A stretch of DNA of 36,017 nucleotides from Lysobacterales bacterium (GTDB taxonomy: Bacteria; Pseudomonadota; Gammaproteobacteria; Xanthomonadales; SZUA-5), in NCBI GenBank assembly GCA_022841325.1, contig JALHRS010000056.1:1-36017 (forward strand), given 5' to 3'. The notes under the pieces are model-generated. The model searched no databases. It had not been told where the DNA came from and saw only the letters and a list, made by a program, of their open reading frames with translations. A program made the translations under genes and the position numbers. Positions 1-14,580 of this stretch are shown piece after piece (position 1 is the stretch's first letter; the number at the start of each line of letters is the position of its first letter).

Positions 1-25
1 CGTCCACACAAGACACTCCGAATCC

Positions 26-74
26 GTTGTCAAAGAACCTTCCAACTTTTCAACCCATCCCGACATCTCGTCGG
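26..74 (-). promoter_or_regulatory. Leader hairpin and boxA-like antitermination element
   Basis: On the minus strand, downstream of the promoter at 86-113, there is a small hairpin (CCCGAC / GTCGGG, plus-strand 58-74) and then GGTTCTTTGACAAC (39-26). This closely resembles the boxA element of proteobacterial rRNA leaders and spacers (E. coli rrn boxA TGCTCTTTAACA). A promoter, hairpin and boxA in this order is the layout of a 16S rRNA leader. The 16S gene itself would lie beyond position 1 and cannot be seen. Confidence 0.55.
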
Positions 75-85
75 GTGAGCCAGCA

Positions 86-113
86 ATCATACTTCAACTT
101 CGATGGCTGTCAA
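86..113 (-). promoter_or_regulatory. Strong sigma70 promoter firing leftward (rrn-type)
   Basis: Read on the minus strand, a perfect -35 TTGACA (113-108) is followed after 16 nt by TATGAT (91-86), which is close to consensus. AT-rich sequence upstream on the minus strand (around 114-140) could serve as an UP element. Transcription would start near 78-80 and leave the window to the left. I see no convincing gene in 114-336; the reading frame crossing it has low-complexity composition and runs into the 3' end of nadB. The rRNA assignment rests on the downstream boxA-like leader and is inference. Confidence 0.7.
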
Positions 114-336
114 CACCTTTTTCGAAAGAATCTTCGAAGTCTTCTTCGAGGCCGAGACGCGCTGACCGCATCCCTGGCTGCACCCTGTTCGGGCTGCCCT
201 CGTCGAAGGGCCGCGAAATCTAGCACAGTCCAAATCTTGCGCAAGCCCCGGCTTCAGTCGGACATGAACGAAGCTGAATCAACTGCGTCAGGACTGCCCG
301 GGCGCTGCCGGTGCGGATGCGCGCACCACTCGCCAC

Positions 337-1857
337 TCAAGCAACGGCTTGACCGTGGGCAGGCTTGGAGAACTCCATAGCCGGACTCGCAAGGAAATGT
401 GCGCCGATGCTCTCCCGGCGGCGCAGGCAGGCCTCGACCATCAGCCGTGCAACCAGCAGCTGCCGCAGAACCGGCGCACCGGACAGACAACGGCGCTCCA
501 TGACCTGGATCTGGTGTAACGCCGCCTGCAGCCCGTCCTCGGTGCGGAAAATACCAACGTCGTTCCACATCAACTGCCGCAGACGCGCCAACACCATCTG
601 ATCATTGGCCGATTCAGCGCGTACTGCATGCCCTGCAGGCGGGTCTACGCGGGTAATCGGCGCAACCGGGCCACGTTGAGCGAGTCGCTCACCCAGCGCT
701 TTGCCGAATGCGAGCGCCTCCAGCAGGGAATTGCTGGCCAGCCGATTGGCCCCATGTACACCGGTGCAGGCCAACTCGCCCACGGCGTAAAGCCCGGGAA
801 CCCGGGTCAGGCTGTGCAGATCCACCTTGATACCGCCCATATGGTAATGGGCAGCGGGGACCACCGGGATCAGTTGCACTCTGGGGTCGATGTCGCGCTG
901 ATGACAGGCCTGGACCAGATTCGGGAATCGGGCACGCAGCGAATTGGCCAGCGGGCGCGCGTCCAGATACACCCGGTGCCCGCGGGACACCTGATCCCAA
1001 ACGGCGCGGGCCACCACATCGCGCGGCGCCAGCTCAGCCTGGGGATGTGCAGCAGCCATGAACCGCATGCCCTGGTCATTGAGCAAGATGGCGCCAGCGC
1101 CACGAATGGCCTCGGTGATCAATGGCAGCTGCGGATTGCCGTCACCATCAATGGGTGCCAGTGCCGTTGGATGGAACTGCACGAATTCCAGGTCGGCCGT
1201 CTCCGCGCCCGCCAGTTGCGCCAACGCGATGCCCGACGCGTCGGCTTCTGATGGATTGCTGGTGTGGCAATACAATTGGCCGATGCCGCCGGTAGCGAGA
1301 ACGACGTTGGGCGCAAGTATGCGAATCAGGTCACCGCGTCGGTTGCGCGCCAGCACGCCAACGGCCTTTTCGCCCGCCTTCAGGATTTCGCAGACATCGG
1401 TGAATTCGTAGCGGTCCATCTGGGGCTGGCGAGCAACTGCGTCGCGCAAGGCGCGGATCAGCTCGGCGCCAGTAGCGTCGCCGCCGGCGTGCAGAATGCG
1501 CGGAAACGAGTGCGCCGCTTCGCGACCCAGTGCCAGCCGCCCGTTGACGACGTCGAACTGCATCCCCAGCGAAATCAACCAGCGGATGACGTCCGGCGCG
1601 CTCTCGGCCAGCCAGCGGACGGCAGATTTGTTGTTGAGGCGCTGCCCGGCGTGAATGGTATCGGCGGCGTGTTGACCGGGCGAATCGCCGCTGCCGATGG
1701 CGGCCGCAATCCCGCCCTGAGCCCAGCAGGTCGCACCATCAAGGCCGAGCACTCCACGACTGACGACCGCCACCCGCAGGCCGCTGGCTGCCGATAACGC
1801 AACGCTCAGCCCAGCGGCACCGCTGCCGACCACAATCAGATCGTATTGCTCCGACAT
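337..1857 (-). CDS. nadB: L-aspartate oxidase
   Basis: This 506-aa flavoprotein oxidises L-aspartate to iminoaspartate, the first step of de novo NAD synthesis, and hands it to NadA. The N-terminus has the FAD dinucleotide-binding loop GSGAAG at residues 11-16. The succinate dehydrogenase/fumarate reductase-like features follow: a GGxG-type segment (ATGGIGQLY), the HPTAL motif, and the late block HYHMGGIKVD, where catalytic residues of this family lie. Length is normal for NadB. The frame stays open upstream to 2079, but that extension overlaps nadA, whereas the ATG at 1857 gives the standard start (MSEQYDLIVVGSG). It lies 148 nt downstream of nadA on the same strand, so the two are probably cotranscribed. 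The intervening spacer shows no gene. Confidence 0.95.
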   Translation of the reverse strand: MSEQYDLIVVGSGAAGLSVALSAASGLRVAVVSRGVLGLDGATCWAQGGIAAAIGSGDSPGQHAADTIHAGQRLNNKSAVRWLAESAPDVIRWLISLGMQFDVVNGRLALGREAAHSFPRILHAGGDATGAELIRALRDAVARQPQMDRYEFTDVCEILKAGEKAVGVLARNRRGDLIRILAPNVVLATGGIGQLYCHTSNPSEADASGIALAQLAGAETADLEFVQFHPTALAPIDGDGNPQLPLITEAIRGAGAILLNDQGMRFMAAAHPQAELAPRDVVARAVWDQVSRGHRVYLDARPLANSLRARFPNLVQACHQRDIDPRVQLIPVVPAAHYHMGGIKVDLHSLTRVPGLYAVGELACTGVHGANRLASNSLLEALAFGKALGERLAQRGPVAPITRVDPPAGHAVRAESANDQMVLARLRQLMWNDVGIFRTEDGLQAALHQIQVMERRCLSGAPVLRQLLVARLMVEACLRRRESIGAHFLASPAMEFSKPAHGQAVA

Positions 1858-2005
1858 CTTTGCGCCCCCGCACCGCAACTTCTGGTTACACCCGTGGATT
1901 GAGAGTGTCACTGGTTGTCCACACGGGTACTGTGAGCGAATGCGCATTCCGCGCATCGCTGCGCGGCGATTATGCGCCACCGCGGGCACAAGATGACGCA
2001 AGAGG

Positions 2006-3031
2006 TCAGGCAGCCTCGCGTCGTCCGATGTCCAGCATGCGCTGCACGGCGCGACGAGCGCGTCGCGCCACCTCGGCATCGACCTCCACCACCGGAGCCA
2101 TATCCCGCAGGGCTCGGTACACCTTGGGAAGGGTGATCCTCTGCATGTGCGGACACAGATTGCACGGTCGCGTGAAGCTGACCGAGGGAAACTCGATCGC
2201 CAGATTGTCGGCCATCGAGCATTCCGTAATCAGGAGTACGCGATCCATCTTTCCGTCGCGGATGGCTCCAGTCATTGCCGCGGTAGAACCCACGAAGTCG
2301 GCCTCTTCAAGCACGTCCGGAGGACACTCGGGATGCGCCAGCACCGACAGGCCGGGTTCACGCAAAGATCGAATCTCGGCGCCGGTGAAGCGCTCATGCA
2401 CTTCACAACTGCCCTCCCAAAGGATCAGGCGCTTGCGGGTCTGGGTGGCAACGTATTTCCCCAGATACTTGTCAGGCAGGAAAATGACGGTGTCGGCATC
2501 CATGGATTCGACCACGTGCACGGCGTTGGCCGAGGTGCAGCAAACATCGGATTCGGCCTTCACTTCCGCCGAGGTGTTGACATAGGTGACCACCGGAGCG
2601 CCCGGATAGCGTTGCCGAAGCAGACGCACATCAGCGGCAGTAATGGATTCGGCCAGCGAACAGCCGGCGTCACTGTCAGGAATCAGCACGGTCTTGTCCG
2701 GGCTCAGGATTTTTGCGGTCTCGGCCATGAAGTGCACGCCGCACAGCACGATGACATCGGCCGAGCTGTCGGCAGCACGCTGGGCCAGCGCGAGGGAATC
2801 GCCGCACACATCAGCAATTCCGTGAAAGATCTCCGGCGACTGATAGTTGTGAGCCAGTACCACCGCCCGACGCAGGCTCTTCAGGCTGCGAATCGCGTCG
2901 ATATAAGGCAGGTGTACGGCCCACTCATCAGGTGTTATTCGGTCCGAGACACGGGTGTAGAGGTCCGCGTACTGCGCAGCCAGCTCGGAATCGAAAGCAC
3001 GGGGTGCCAGATTAGTGTGTGCCAGTGACAC
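2006..3031 (-). CDS. nadA: Quinolinate synthase
   Basis: NadA condenses iminoaspartate (from NadB) with dihydroxyacetone phosphate to make quinolinate, using a [4Fe-4S] cluster. The 341-aa protein carries the expected cluster cysteines: C97 in the LCGVHFMAETAKIL block, C209 in GSCEVHE, and C293 in CNLCPHM. The start is GTG at 3031, preceded 5 nt upstream by AAGGAG (3042-3037), so this start is well supported. It is the first gene of a nadA-nadB transcription unit with a recognisable promoter at 3106-3133. Two palindromes in the promoter/leader suggest repression by an NAD-responsive regulator, which I cannot name from sequence alone. Confidence 0.96.
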   Translation of the reverse strand: MSLAHTNLAPRAFDSELAAQYADLYTRVSDRITPDEWAVHLPYIDAIRSLKSLRRAVVLAHNYQSPEIFHGIADVCGDSLALAQRAADSSADVIVLCGVHFMAETAKILSPDKTVLIPDSDAGCSLAESITAADVRLLRQRYPGAPVVTYVNTSAEVKAESDVCCTSANAVHVVESMDADTVIFLPDKYLGKYVATQTRKRLILWEGSCEVHERFTGAEIRSLREPGLSVLAHPECPPDVLEEADFVGSTAAMTGAIRDGKMDRVLLITECSMADNLAIEFPSVSFTRPCNLCPHMQRITLPKVYRALRDMAPVVEVDAEVARRARRAVQRMLDIGRREAA

Positions 3032-3043
3032 CGCGACTCCTTT

Positions 3044-3133
3044 TGCTCACTTTGAGCATTAAGATGGGAAAAGAATGCGCCGAAAGAGGCTCGACGCAGT
3101 CTCTTATGCTACTTATGAGCAAAAGTCTGTCAA
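3044..3133 (-). promoter_or_regulatory. nadA promoter with two operator-like palindromes
   Basis: On the minus strand there is a perfect -35 TTGACA (3133-3128), a 16-nt spacer and a -10 TAGCAT (3111-3106). Two related 15-mers sit here, written on the plus strand: TGCTCACTTTGAGCA (3044-3058, perfect 6-3-6 inverted repeat) and TGCTACTTATGAGCA (3107-3121, same ends, imperfect left arm). The second lies in the spacer and overlaps the -10. The first lies in the leader just before the Shine-Dalgarno. Two copies of one site bracketing the transcription start are typical of repressor operators. The identity of the repressor is unknown to me. Confidence 0.65.
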
Positions 3134-3176
3134 GTGCCGGTTGCGTATCGTCCCTGCTTGTCGCTATTTATGGGTC

Positions 3177-3557
3177 ATGAGCAAAGCCCGCTACCACATA
3201 GACGTCAGCGTACAAACCCGCTTTCTTGCCGATCAGTCCGATCCGGGCAAGCGGCACTATCTCTTTGCCTATACGGTCACCGTGGTCAACTCAGGCGTGG
3301 TCGGCGCTCGACTGATGTCGCGGCATTGGCGCATCACCGATGCCCACGGCAAGACTCAGGAAGTTCGCGGGGAAGGCGTGGTCGGTGAGCAACCCTGGCT
3401 GAAGCCCGGCGAGCGCTTCGAATACACCAGCAGCGCCGCACTGGAGACCAATGTGGGCAGCATGCAAGGCAGCTATCAGATGCTGGCCGACGATGGCACG
3501 TTGTTCGAGGCCCCCATTGCCGCTTTCACGCTCTCAATTCCTAGGACTTTGCACTGA
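3177..3557 (+). CDS. apaG: ApaG/DUF525 protein
   Basis: This 126-aa single-domain protein is a clear ApaG (DUF525, immunoglobulin-like beta fold). It has the family hallmarks YLFAYTVTVVNSG, a RHWRITDA block, the GEGVVGEQP loop and the GSMQGSYQML segment near the C-terminus. The frame is open from 3075, but the upstream extension does not look like ApaG and overlaps the nadA promoter, so I take the ATG at 3177 (MSKARYHIDV). ApaG proteins have been implicated in resistance and nucleotide-related phenotypes, but the bacterial function is not settled. It is 60 nt upstream of apaH on the same strand, the usual gammaproteobacterial pairing. Confidence 0.93.
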   Translation: MSKARYHIDVSVQTRFLADQSDPGKRHYLFAYTVTVVNSGVVGARLMSRHWRITDAHGKTQEVRGEGVVGEQPWLKPGERFEYTSSAALETNVGSMQGSYQMLADDGTLFEAPIAAFTLSIPRTLH

Positions 3558-3617
3558 CATGGATAGCCAGAGGCCGAGCCGCCACCGATCTGCCGATCTC
3601 ACCGGAGGACGCGCGTC

Positions 3618-4487
3618 TTGAGCACCTATGCCATCGGCGACGTACAGGGCTGCTATGACACGCTGTGTCGACTGCTGGAGCATCTGCGCTTCGATCCTGC
3701 CGCCGATCGTCTCTGGTTCACCGGAGATCTAGTCAATCGCGGAGGTCAGTCGCTGGAGACGCTGCGCTTCATCCGCGGCCTTGGTGATTCGGCACTGGCG
3801 GTGCTGGGCAATCACGATCTGCACCTGATTGCGGAGAGCGTCAAGGCCACCGAGCGGCGCCAGAAGAACCTCGATCTGCGCCGCGTGCTGGAAGCGGATG
3901 ACGGAGCCGAGCTCATCGACTGGCTGCGCCAGCGTCCGCTGCTGCACATGGACAAGGAACTGGGATTCGCCATGGTCCATGCCGGGCTGTCACCACAATG
4001 GACGCTGGATCGCGCCCGTATCGAAGCCGAGCGTGTGGAAAAGGAATTGCGCGGCAAGGACTACAAGAATGTGCTGCTGCGCATGTACGGTGATCGCCCC
4101 CGGGGCTGGAGCCGACGGCTGAAGGGTCTGGACCGCACCAGAGCTGCGATCAACGCCTTCACCCGCATGCGCTATTGCGACCCGCGCGGCCAGATTTCCT
4201 TCGAGGCCAAAGGTACGCCGGGCACCCAGCCGGCTGGCTTCTACCCGTGGTTCGAGGCCCCGGGCCACAAGCCACGCAGTTGCCGCGTCGTCATCGGCCA
4301 CTGGTCGGCCCTGGGACGCTTTCAGGGGATGGGCGTATTCGGCGTTGACACCGGCTGCGTCTGGGGCGGCAAGCTGACGGCGCTGAAGCTGCAAAGCGAA
4401 CCTGAGTTCATCGCGGTGGATTGCGCCCAACCCGGCAGTACGGATGCCGATCCGCTGGCCAAGGACGACATGGGCGACAGCGACTGA
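3618..4487 (+). CDS. apaH: Symmetrical diadenosine tetraphosphatase
   Basis: ApaH hydrolyses Ap4A to two ADP and also removes Np4 caps from RNA. This 289-aa protein shows the metallophosphatase signature in order: GDVQGC (residues 7-12), GDLVNRG (36-42) and GNHD (64-67), followed by the family blocks MVHAGL and VIGHW. The start codon is TTG at 3618, preceded by GGAGG at 3604-3608, a good Shine-Dalgarno spacing. It follows apaG on the same strand and converges on folA, whose stop is only about 12 nt away. In many gammaproteobacteria apaG, apaH and folA are neighbours; here folA is inverted. Confidence 0.95.
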   Translation: MSTYAIGDVQGCYDTLCRLLEHLRFDPAADRLWFTGDLVNRGGQSLETLRFIRGLGDSALAVLGNHDLHLIAESVKATERRQKNLDLRRVLEADDGAELIDWLRQRPLLHMDKELGFAMVHAGLSPQWTLDRARIEAERVEKELRGKDYKNVLLRMYGDRPRGWSRRLKGLDRTRAAINAFTRMRYCDPRGQISFEAKGTPGTQPAGFYPWFEAPGHKPRSCRVVIGHWSALGRFQGMGVFGVDTGCVWGGKLTALKLQSEPEFIAVDCAQPGSTDADPLAKDDMGDSD

Positions 4488-4499
4488 CCGCAACTGCTG

Positions 4500-4991
4500 T
4501 CAGCTGCGCGACCAGCGTACAAAGTCGAAGGCGTATTCGTGCCTGTCGTCGCGCGGGTGATGTTCGCGATGCAGCACATGCCAGAGCCCTGGATCCAGCC
4601 GCGGAAACCAGGCATCGGCGCCGTCCAGCGTGGTGTCGATCTCGGTGGCCTCGATCCGACTGACCAGCGGCAGCGCAGCCTGGTAGATCTGGCCGCCCCC
4701 GATCACCCACAGCAAGCCTTCGGCGTGCAGTTGCATGGCGGCTTCCAGACTGTCCAGGCGGACCACGCCGGGATAACTCCAGCTCGAATCCCGGCTCAAT
4801 ACCCAATTGCGACGACCTGGCAGCGGGCTACCGATCGAATCGAAGGTCTTGCGCCCCATCAGAACGGTGTGGCCCATCGTCAGCGACTTGAAGCGCTTCA
4901 GATCATCCGGCAGCCGCCAAGGCAACTGGCCATGCATGCCGATGGCGCCGCCACGATCATGGGCCACGATCAGCGCCAGCTCGCGACTCAT
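4500..4991 (-). CDS. folA: Dihydrofolate reductase
   Basis: This 163-aa protein reduces dihydrofolate to tetrahydrofolate with NADPH and is the target of trimethoprim. Family motifs are intact: the Met20-loop equivalent AIGMHGQLPW, the catalytic acid D30 in RLPDDLKRFK, the NADPH-binding segment VLMGRKTFDSIG with PLPGRRN, and the late WVIGGGQIY block. Its ATG overlaps the stop of the upstream amidohydrolase gene by 4 nt, so it is probably translationally coupled to it, an unusual partner for folA. Confidence 0.95.
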   Translation of the reverse strand: MSRELALIVAHDRGGAIGMHGQLPWRLPDDLKRFKSLTMGHTVLMGRKTFDSIGSPLPGRRNWVLSRDSSWSYPGVVRLDSLEAAMQLHAEGLLWVIGGGQIYQAALPLVSRIEATEIDTTLDGADAWFPRLDPGLWHVLHREHHPRDDRHEYAFDFVRWSRS

Positions 4992-7015
4992 GGCGCCGCT
5001 GCCACGCCCAGTGCCTGATAGAGCTCGTCCGGGTAGTAACTGACGCCATTCTTGATCACCCGACGCACCTTGCGCAGGGCCGACACGCTGGCCGTCGGGT
5101 CGCCCTCTACGACGATCATATCAGCCAGCCAGCCTGGAGCGATCAGGCCCAATTCGTCAGATCGGCGATTGACGGCTGCCGAATCCAGTGTGGCCATGCG
5201 CAGAACACTGGTGCTCGGGATGCCGGCGGCGGCATACAACTCCAGTTCCCGATGCAGACCGAATCCGGCCAGCGTATCGGTGCCCGGAACGATGGTCACC
5301 CCGGCTTCGAACAGCGCTTGCAGAAACTGCAGCATGGCCGGAAATGCCTTGGCATAAGCGGCTTGATCGCCGGCATCCGGCTTGAGCCCGCCGAGCAGGA
5401 GCGAGCGCCGTACCTGAGGCGGCAGCCGCTCGATCACATCGGCATAGCCCGGCGCGACCAATCCGGCCTCGGCCTCGAACATGCCCTCGAAGATCCCGAG
5501 CGTGGGATCCAGCACCGTCTGCTCGCGCACCAGTAGCGCGATGAAGGCCTGCACTTCCGCGCTCTGGAGATCGATACTGGCGGCATGCTTGCCGATCGCG
5601 GTGAAGCGGCTCATGTCGCGGGTATCTGGCGCTTCCTTGCTGAGGAAATTGAGCATGACGAAGTTCAGATGCTGCAACTCATCGGCACCGGCTTCGATGA
5701 ATTGCGCAGCCGTCATGGTCGCGGGCACATGGCCAGACAGACGCAAGCCGCGGCTGTGGGCGAGACGTGCGATCAGCGGCACCAGTTCGGGCTTCAACGA
5801 GGAATAGACCTTGATCTGGCCATAGCCCTGATCGGCATACCAGTTCACCCAGCGCTCGGCGTCGCTGGGGCTGTCTACGACCACACGGGTGGGGCCGGTG
5901 TAGGGTCCGGAGCCATCCATGAAACCGGCCATGACCACTCGCGGTCCGATCTCGGTGCCTTCCTCGAAGCGCTGCACGAGTCCAGGCAAGGTCTGCTCGT
6001 CGTTGGCCAGATCACGCACGCTGGTCACGCCGGCGGCCAGATGCAGCAAACCATCGACAGAATCCAGATGCACATGATTGTCCCAGAGGCCTGGCATCAG
6101 GAACTGACCGCTGACATCGATCCGCTCGAGTTCCTCAGGCAGGCTCATCTGACGCTCGTCGCCGACCGCAGCAATGCGGCGGCCGACGATCAGCACGCTG
6201 GCCGGGTTCGACTGCCCGGTTCTGGGATCGAACACCGTACCACCGCTGTACAGCTGCGCGCTCGAAGCTGGATGCGCCAGCGTCTTGGCCAGTTCCGCCG
6301 CACGTGCCTGCAAATGCCCGGCCTGAGCCGCCAACATCGGCTCCAGCCAAGCTTCCCTTCCTTCCGGTAAAGTGCTCGACCACGCCCCGACCGTTCCCAG
6401 GAAATCACCCTTGGCGTCAAACCACACCAGCTGAGGTGTGAAACCCAGACCGGTGATCTCATAGGCAACCAGGGTGTGCTTGCTACGATTGTTCCAGCCT
6501 GGCTCGGGCATGCTCAGCGCTTCGCTGATCCGCGCCCTGCCGGCCGGCAACAGTTCGATCTGGCCGTCGTCATCGGCCAGCAAGGCCCGCGCCAGCACGC
6601 CCAGGAAGACCGGCGGCGCCTCGATGGGGATGTAGAAATGCTCATCGGCGCCGGCCAGAGAACCCTGTTCAGCGGCACTCTTCCAATTGGCCACGCCGCG
6701 GACATTGGTGTACGACTCATCCACCGGCGCCTTGAAGTAGTCCTTGCCGGTGATCCGGATAGACGTCGGCAGCTGCCTGGCGTCCAGACGCCAGCGCACC
6801 GAGACCTCCGGCCCGCGGCCACGATCGTTGTAGGTGAAGGTGGCGATCTGTTCGTCACCCTGCTGGGCGTAGACCTCGGTACCTGCCGCCTTGCCCGCTA
6901 TGAGAACTGTCGAGCGCCGCGCGCCTGGAAGTTCAGCGATGTCCTCAGCGAAAACCAACGCCGGCCAGATCAGTATCAGGCAGAGCGCTGACGTGCGCGC
7001 GGCGCGGACGTGCAT
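4988..7015 (-). CDS. Secreted amidohydrolase-superfamily protein
   Basis: This is a 675-aa predicted exported metal-dependent hydrolase. The ATG at 7015 gives a signal peptide (MHVRAARTSALCLILIWPAL, cleavage near residues 22-24); the longer frame to 7192 runs into the next gene and is rejected. Residues 25-250 form an unrecognised N-terminal region. The amidohydrolase domain (roughly 255-660) has the metal motif HVH (314-316), a lysine in IKVYSSL (402), histidines at 429 (GHVPA) and 449 (QHLNF), and the acid D580 in PGTDTLAGFGLHREL. These are features of the imidazolonepropionase/prolidase-like branch. Substrate is unknown; peptides or other amides are plausible. It lies 13 nt after the DUF1684 gene and overlaps folA by 4 nt, forming a probable operon. 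Confidence 0.8.
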   Translation of the reverse strand: MHVRAARTSALCLILIWPALVFAEDIAELPGARRSTVLIAGKAAGTEVYAQQGDEQIATFTYNDRGRGPEVSVRWRLDARQLPTSIRITGKDYFKAPVDESYTNVRGVANWKSAAEQGSLAGADEHFYIPIEAPPVFLGVLARALLADDDGQIELLPAGRARISEALSMPEPGWNNRSKHTLVAYEITGLGFTPQLVWFDAKGDFLGTVGAWSSTLPEGREAWLEPMLAAQAGHLQARAAELAKTLAHPASSAQLYSGGTVFDPRTGQSNPASVLIVGRRIAAVGDERQMSLPEELERIDVSGQFLMPGLWDNHVHLDSVDGLLHLAAGVTSVRDLANDEQTLPGLVQRFEEGTEIGPRVVMAGFMDGSGPYTGPTRVVVDSPSDAERWVNWYADQGYGQIKVYSSLKPELVPLIARLAHSRGLRLSGHVPATMTAAQFIEAGADELQHLNFVMLNFLSKEAPDTRDMSRFTAIGKHAASIDLQSAEVQAFIALLVREQTVLDPTLGIFEGMFEAEAGLVAPGYADVIERLPPQVRRSLLLGGLKPDAGDQAAYAKAFPAMLQFLQALFEAGVTIVPGTDTLAGFGLHRELELYAAAGIPSTSVLRMATLDSAAVNRRSDELGLIAPGWLADMIVVEGDPTASVSALRKVRRVIKNGVSYYPDELYQALGVAAAP

Positions 7016-7028
7016 GGGCAAATCTCCC

Positions 7029-7922
7029 TCAGTGTGCCTCAGCGGAGTACTTCTCGCCGGCCGCGACGTAGAGATCGAGCCGATTTCCGGGTGGCGGCAT
7101 CGGGCAGGTCGCAAAGGCGGTGAAGGCGCAGGGCGGGTTGTAGGCCTTGTTGAAATCGACCACGATGTGGCCGTCCTTGGGCGGTCCGGCATACAGATAG
7201 CGGGCCATCCCGTAGGTTTCCTTGCCGCTGCTGCGATCGGCGATGATCAGGAAATACTGCTCCTCGCCCTCCTCCACCAGCGCCTCGATGCTGTGGGTCT
7301 TGCCGTCCTTCTCGAAAACGATACGACCGGGATTGGGATAGGACTCCAGCGTGCCGACCACGGTCGCCACTTCAATGGTCCTGGGCTCATCGTAGGCCTC
7401 GAAGCGCGCTTCGATACGCCACTGCGGATCGATGTCGAAATAGGCGATGCCGGCGAAGTTCAGGCGGGTCGGTGCCTCGCTGTCCTTGACCCTGAGCGCA
7501 TGTTTGTCGCCGCGCTCCATGACCTGGAAGTTGGCCGTGCCGAAATTGACCACGACCGGACTGCCGTCGGCGGCAGGTGTCAGGTCGAAACTCTCCGCAA
7601 TTTCTCCAGCCACACTGGCTTCGACGCCTTTTTCAACGTCGAATCGAGCTTTGCCCTCATTCCAGCTCAGGGTTCCCAGACGCTTGGGGCCGCGTCCGAG
7701 ATCAATGTCGTTGTCTGGCCCGTTACCCAGCGTCTGGCTGGTACCTTCGGGCAGCCAGTGCAGTCCCACCAGCGACAACCAACCGCCGGGCGCACTCAGC
7801 CGCTCGACTCGTGCGGCTCGCCAGTTGGCGATTTCCTGTTGATGGGCGGTCATTGCAGCCGATATCGGGCCGGAAACCGCCATCAAGGCAGCCAGGCCCA
7901 GAGCCAGGTGCGGAAATTTCAT
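7029..7922 (-). CDS. DUF1684 protein with signal peptide
   Basis: This 297-aa protein matches the DUF1684 family by its core blocks: WLSLVGLHWLPEG near the N-terminus, FDIDPQWRIEARFEAY in the middle, and a C-terminal DFNKAYNPPCAFTAFATCPMPP. The family has no settled biochemical function known to me. The ATG at 7922 gives MKFPHLALGLAALMAVSG, a clear signal peptide; the 11 extra upstream codons are not needed. It is the first gene of a minus-strand run with the secreted amidohydrolase and folA. Confidence 0.8.
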   Translation of the reverse strand: MKFPHLALGLAALMAVSGPISAAMTAHQQEIANWRAARVERLSAPGGWLSLVGLHWLPEGTSQTLGNGPDNDIDLGRGPKRLGTLSWNEGKARFDVEKGVEASVAGEIAESFDLTPAADGSPVVVNFGTANFQVMERGDKHALRVKDSEAPTRLNFAGIAYFDIDPQWRIEARFEAYDEPRTIEVATVVGTLESYPNPGRIVFEKDGKTHSIEALVEEGEEQYFLIIADRSSGKETYGMARYLYAGPPKDGHIVVDFNKAYNPPCAFTAFATCPMPPPGNRLDLYVAAGEKYSAEAH

Positions 7923-8127
7923 GCGTCGTCCCGATAGCAGAGCATCCAGCCCCAAGAATGCTTGAAATCAGACCGATAAGCACCCGCACCGGGTGCTGCC
8001 TGTCAGATTCGGTGCCGACCATTCACGCAGCCGGCACGAACGCCCGACTTTCGCCCCGCCTGTGTCATGGCCGGCGCCACTTTGCATGTTGGACTGTGCA
8101 TGAGAGGTTTGATCGAGGAGATACGCC

Positions 8128-8304
8128 ATGCGCTGTTTCGTGCCGGCTACAGACGACGAGATCTACGCCTTCATCGAGCGTTACGGCATCACCGCGCTCG
8201 TGCCTTACCGGGTGGACATGCCCGTTGCGACGCGCAACGAAGCACCGCGCAGCGCCGAAGCCAGTTCGTGGACAGACCTGGAGAGTCCGCGACGCGCCGC
8301 CTGA
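8128..8304 (+). CDS. Small 58-aa protein, unknown
   Basis: An ATG at 8128 is preceded by GAGGAG at 8115-8120 (7-nt spacing), and the frame runs 58 codons to TGA at 8302-8304. The product starts MRCFVPATDDEIYAFIERYG and has a likely amphipathic helix early (DDEIYAFIERYG), then a polar, proline- and serine-containing tail. There is no signal peptide or membrane segment. It fills the gap between the divergent DUF1684 gene and the convergent gltD, 20 nt from the gltD stop. I do not recognise a family. The excellent ribosome site and lack of overlap with another gene support it being real. Confidence 0.55.
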   Translation: MRCFVPATDDEIYAFIERYGITALVPYRVDMPVATRNEAPRSAEASSWTDLESPRRAA

Positions 8305-8324
8305 GCCCGCAGCGGCAGCCGCCT

Positions 8325-10022
<1,698 letters not shown>

Positions 10023-10031
10023 GATCCAGAC

Positions 10032-14495
<4,464 letters not shown>

Positions 14496-14580
14496 GCCGC
14501 CTCCACGCCGAGTTGAAAGCCAGCCTATGAGCCTCGCCTGAAGTTCTAGAGCGCATGCTCGGAAAGCCGATCTCGTCTGA

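Noticed and set aside
27..380. 117-codon open frame at the left edge
   Set aside because: It crosses the leftward promoter and boxA leader and runs into the nadB 3' end. It shows no ribosome site or recognisable sequence.
8083..8102. Direct repeat TGCATG-N8-TGCATG upstream of the 58-aa gene
   Set aside because: A 6-bp repeat is easily produced by chance, and no promoter elements line up with it.
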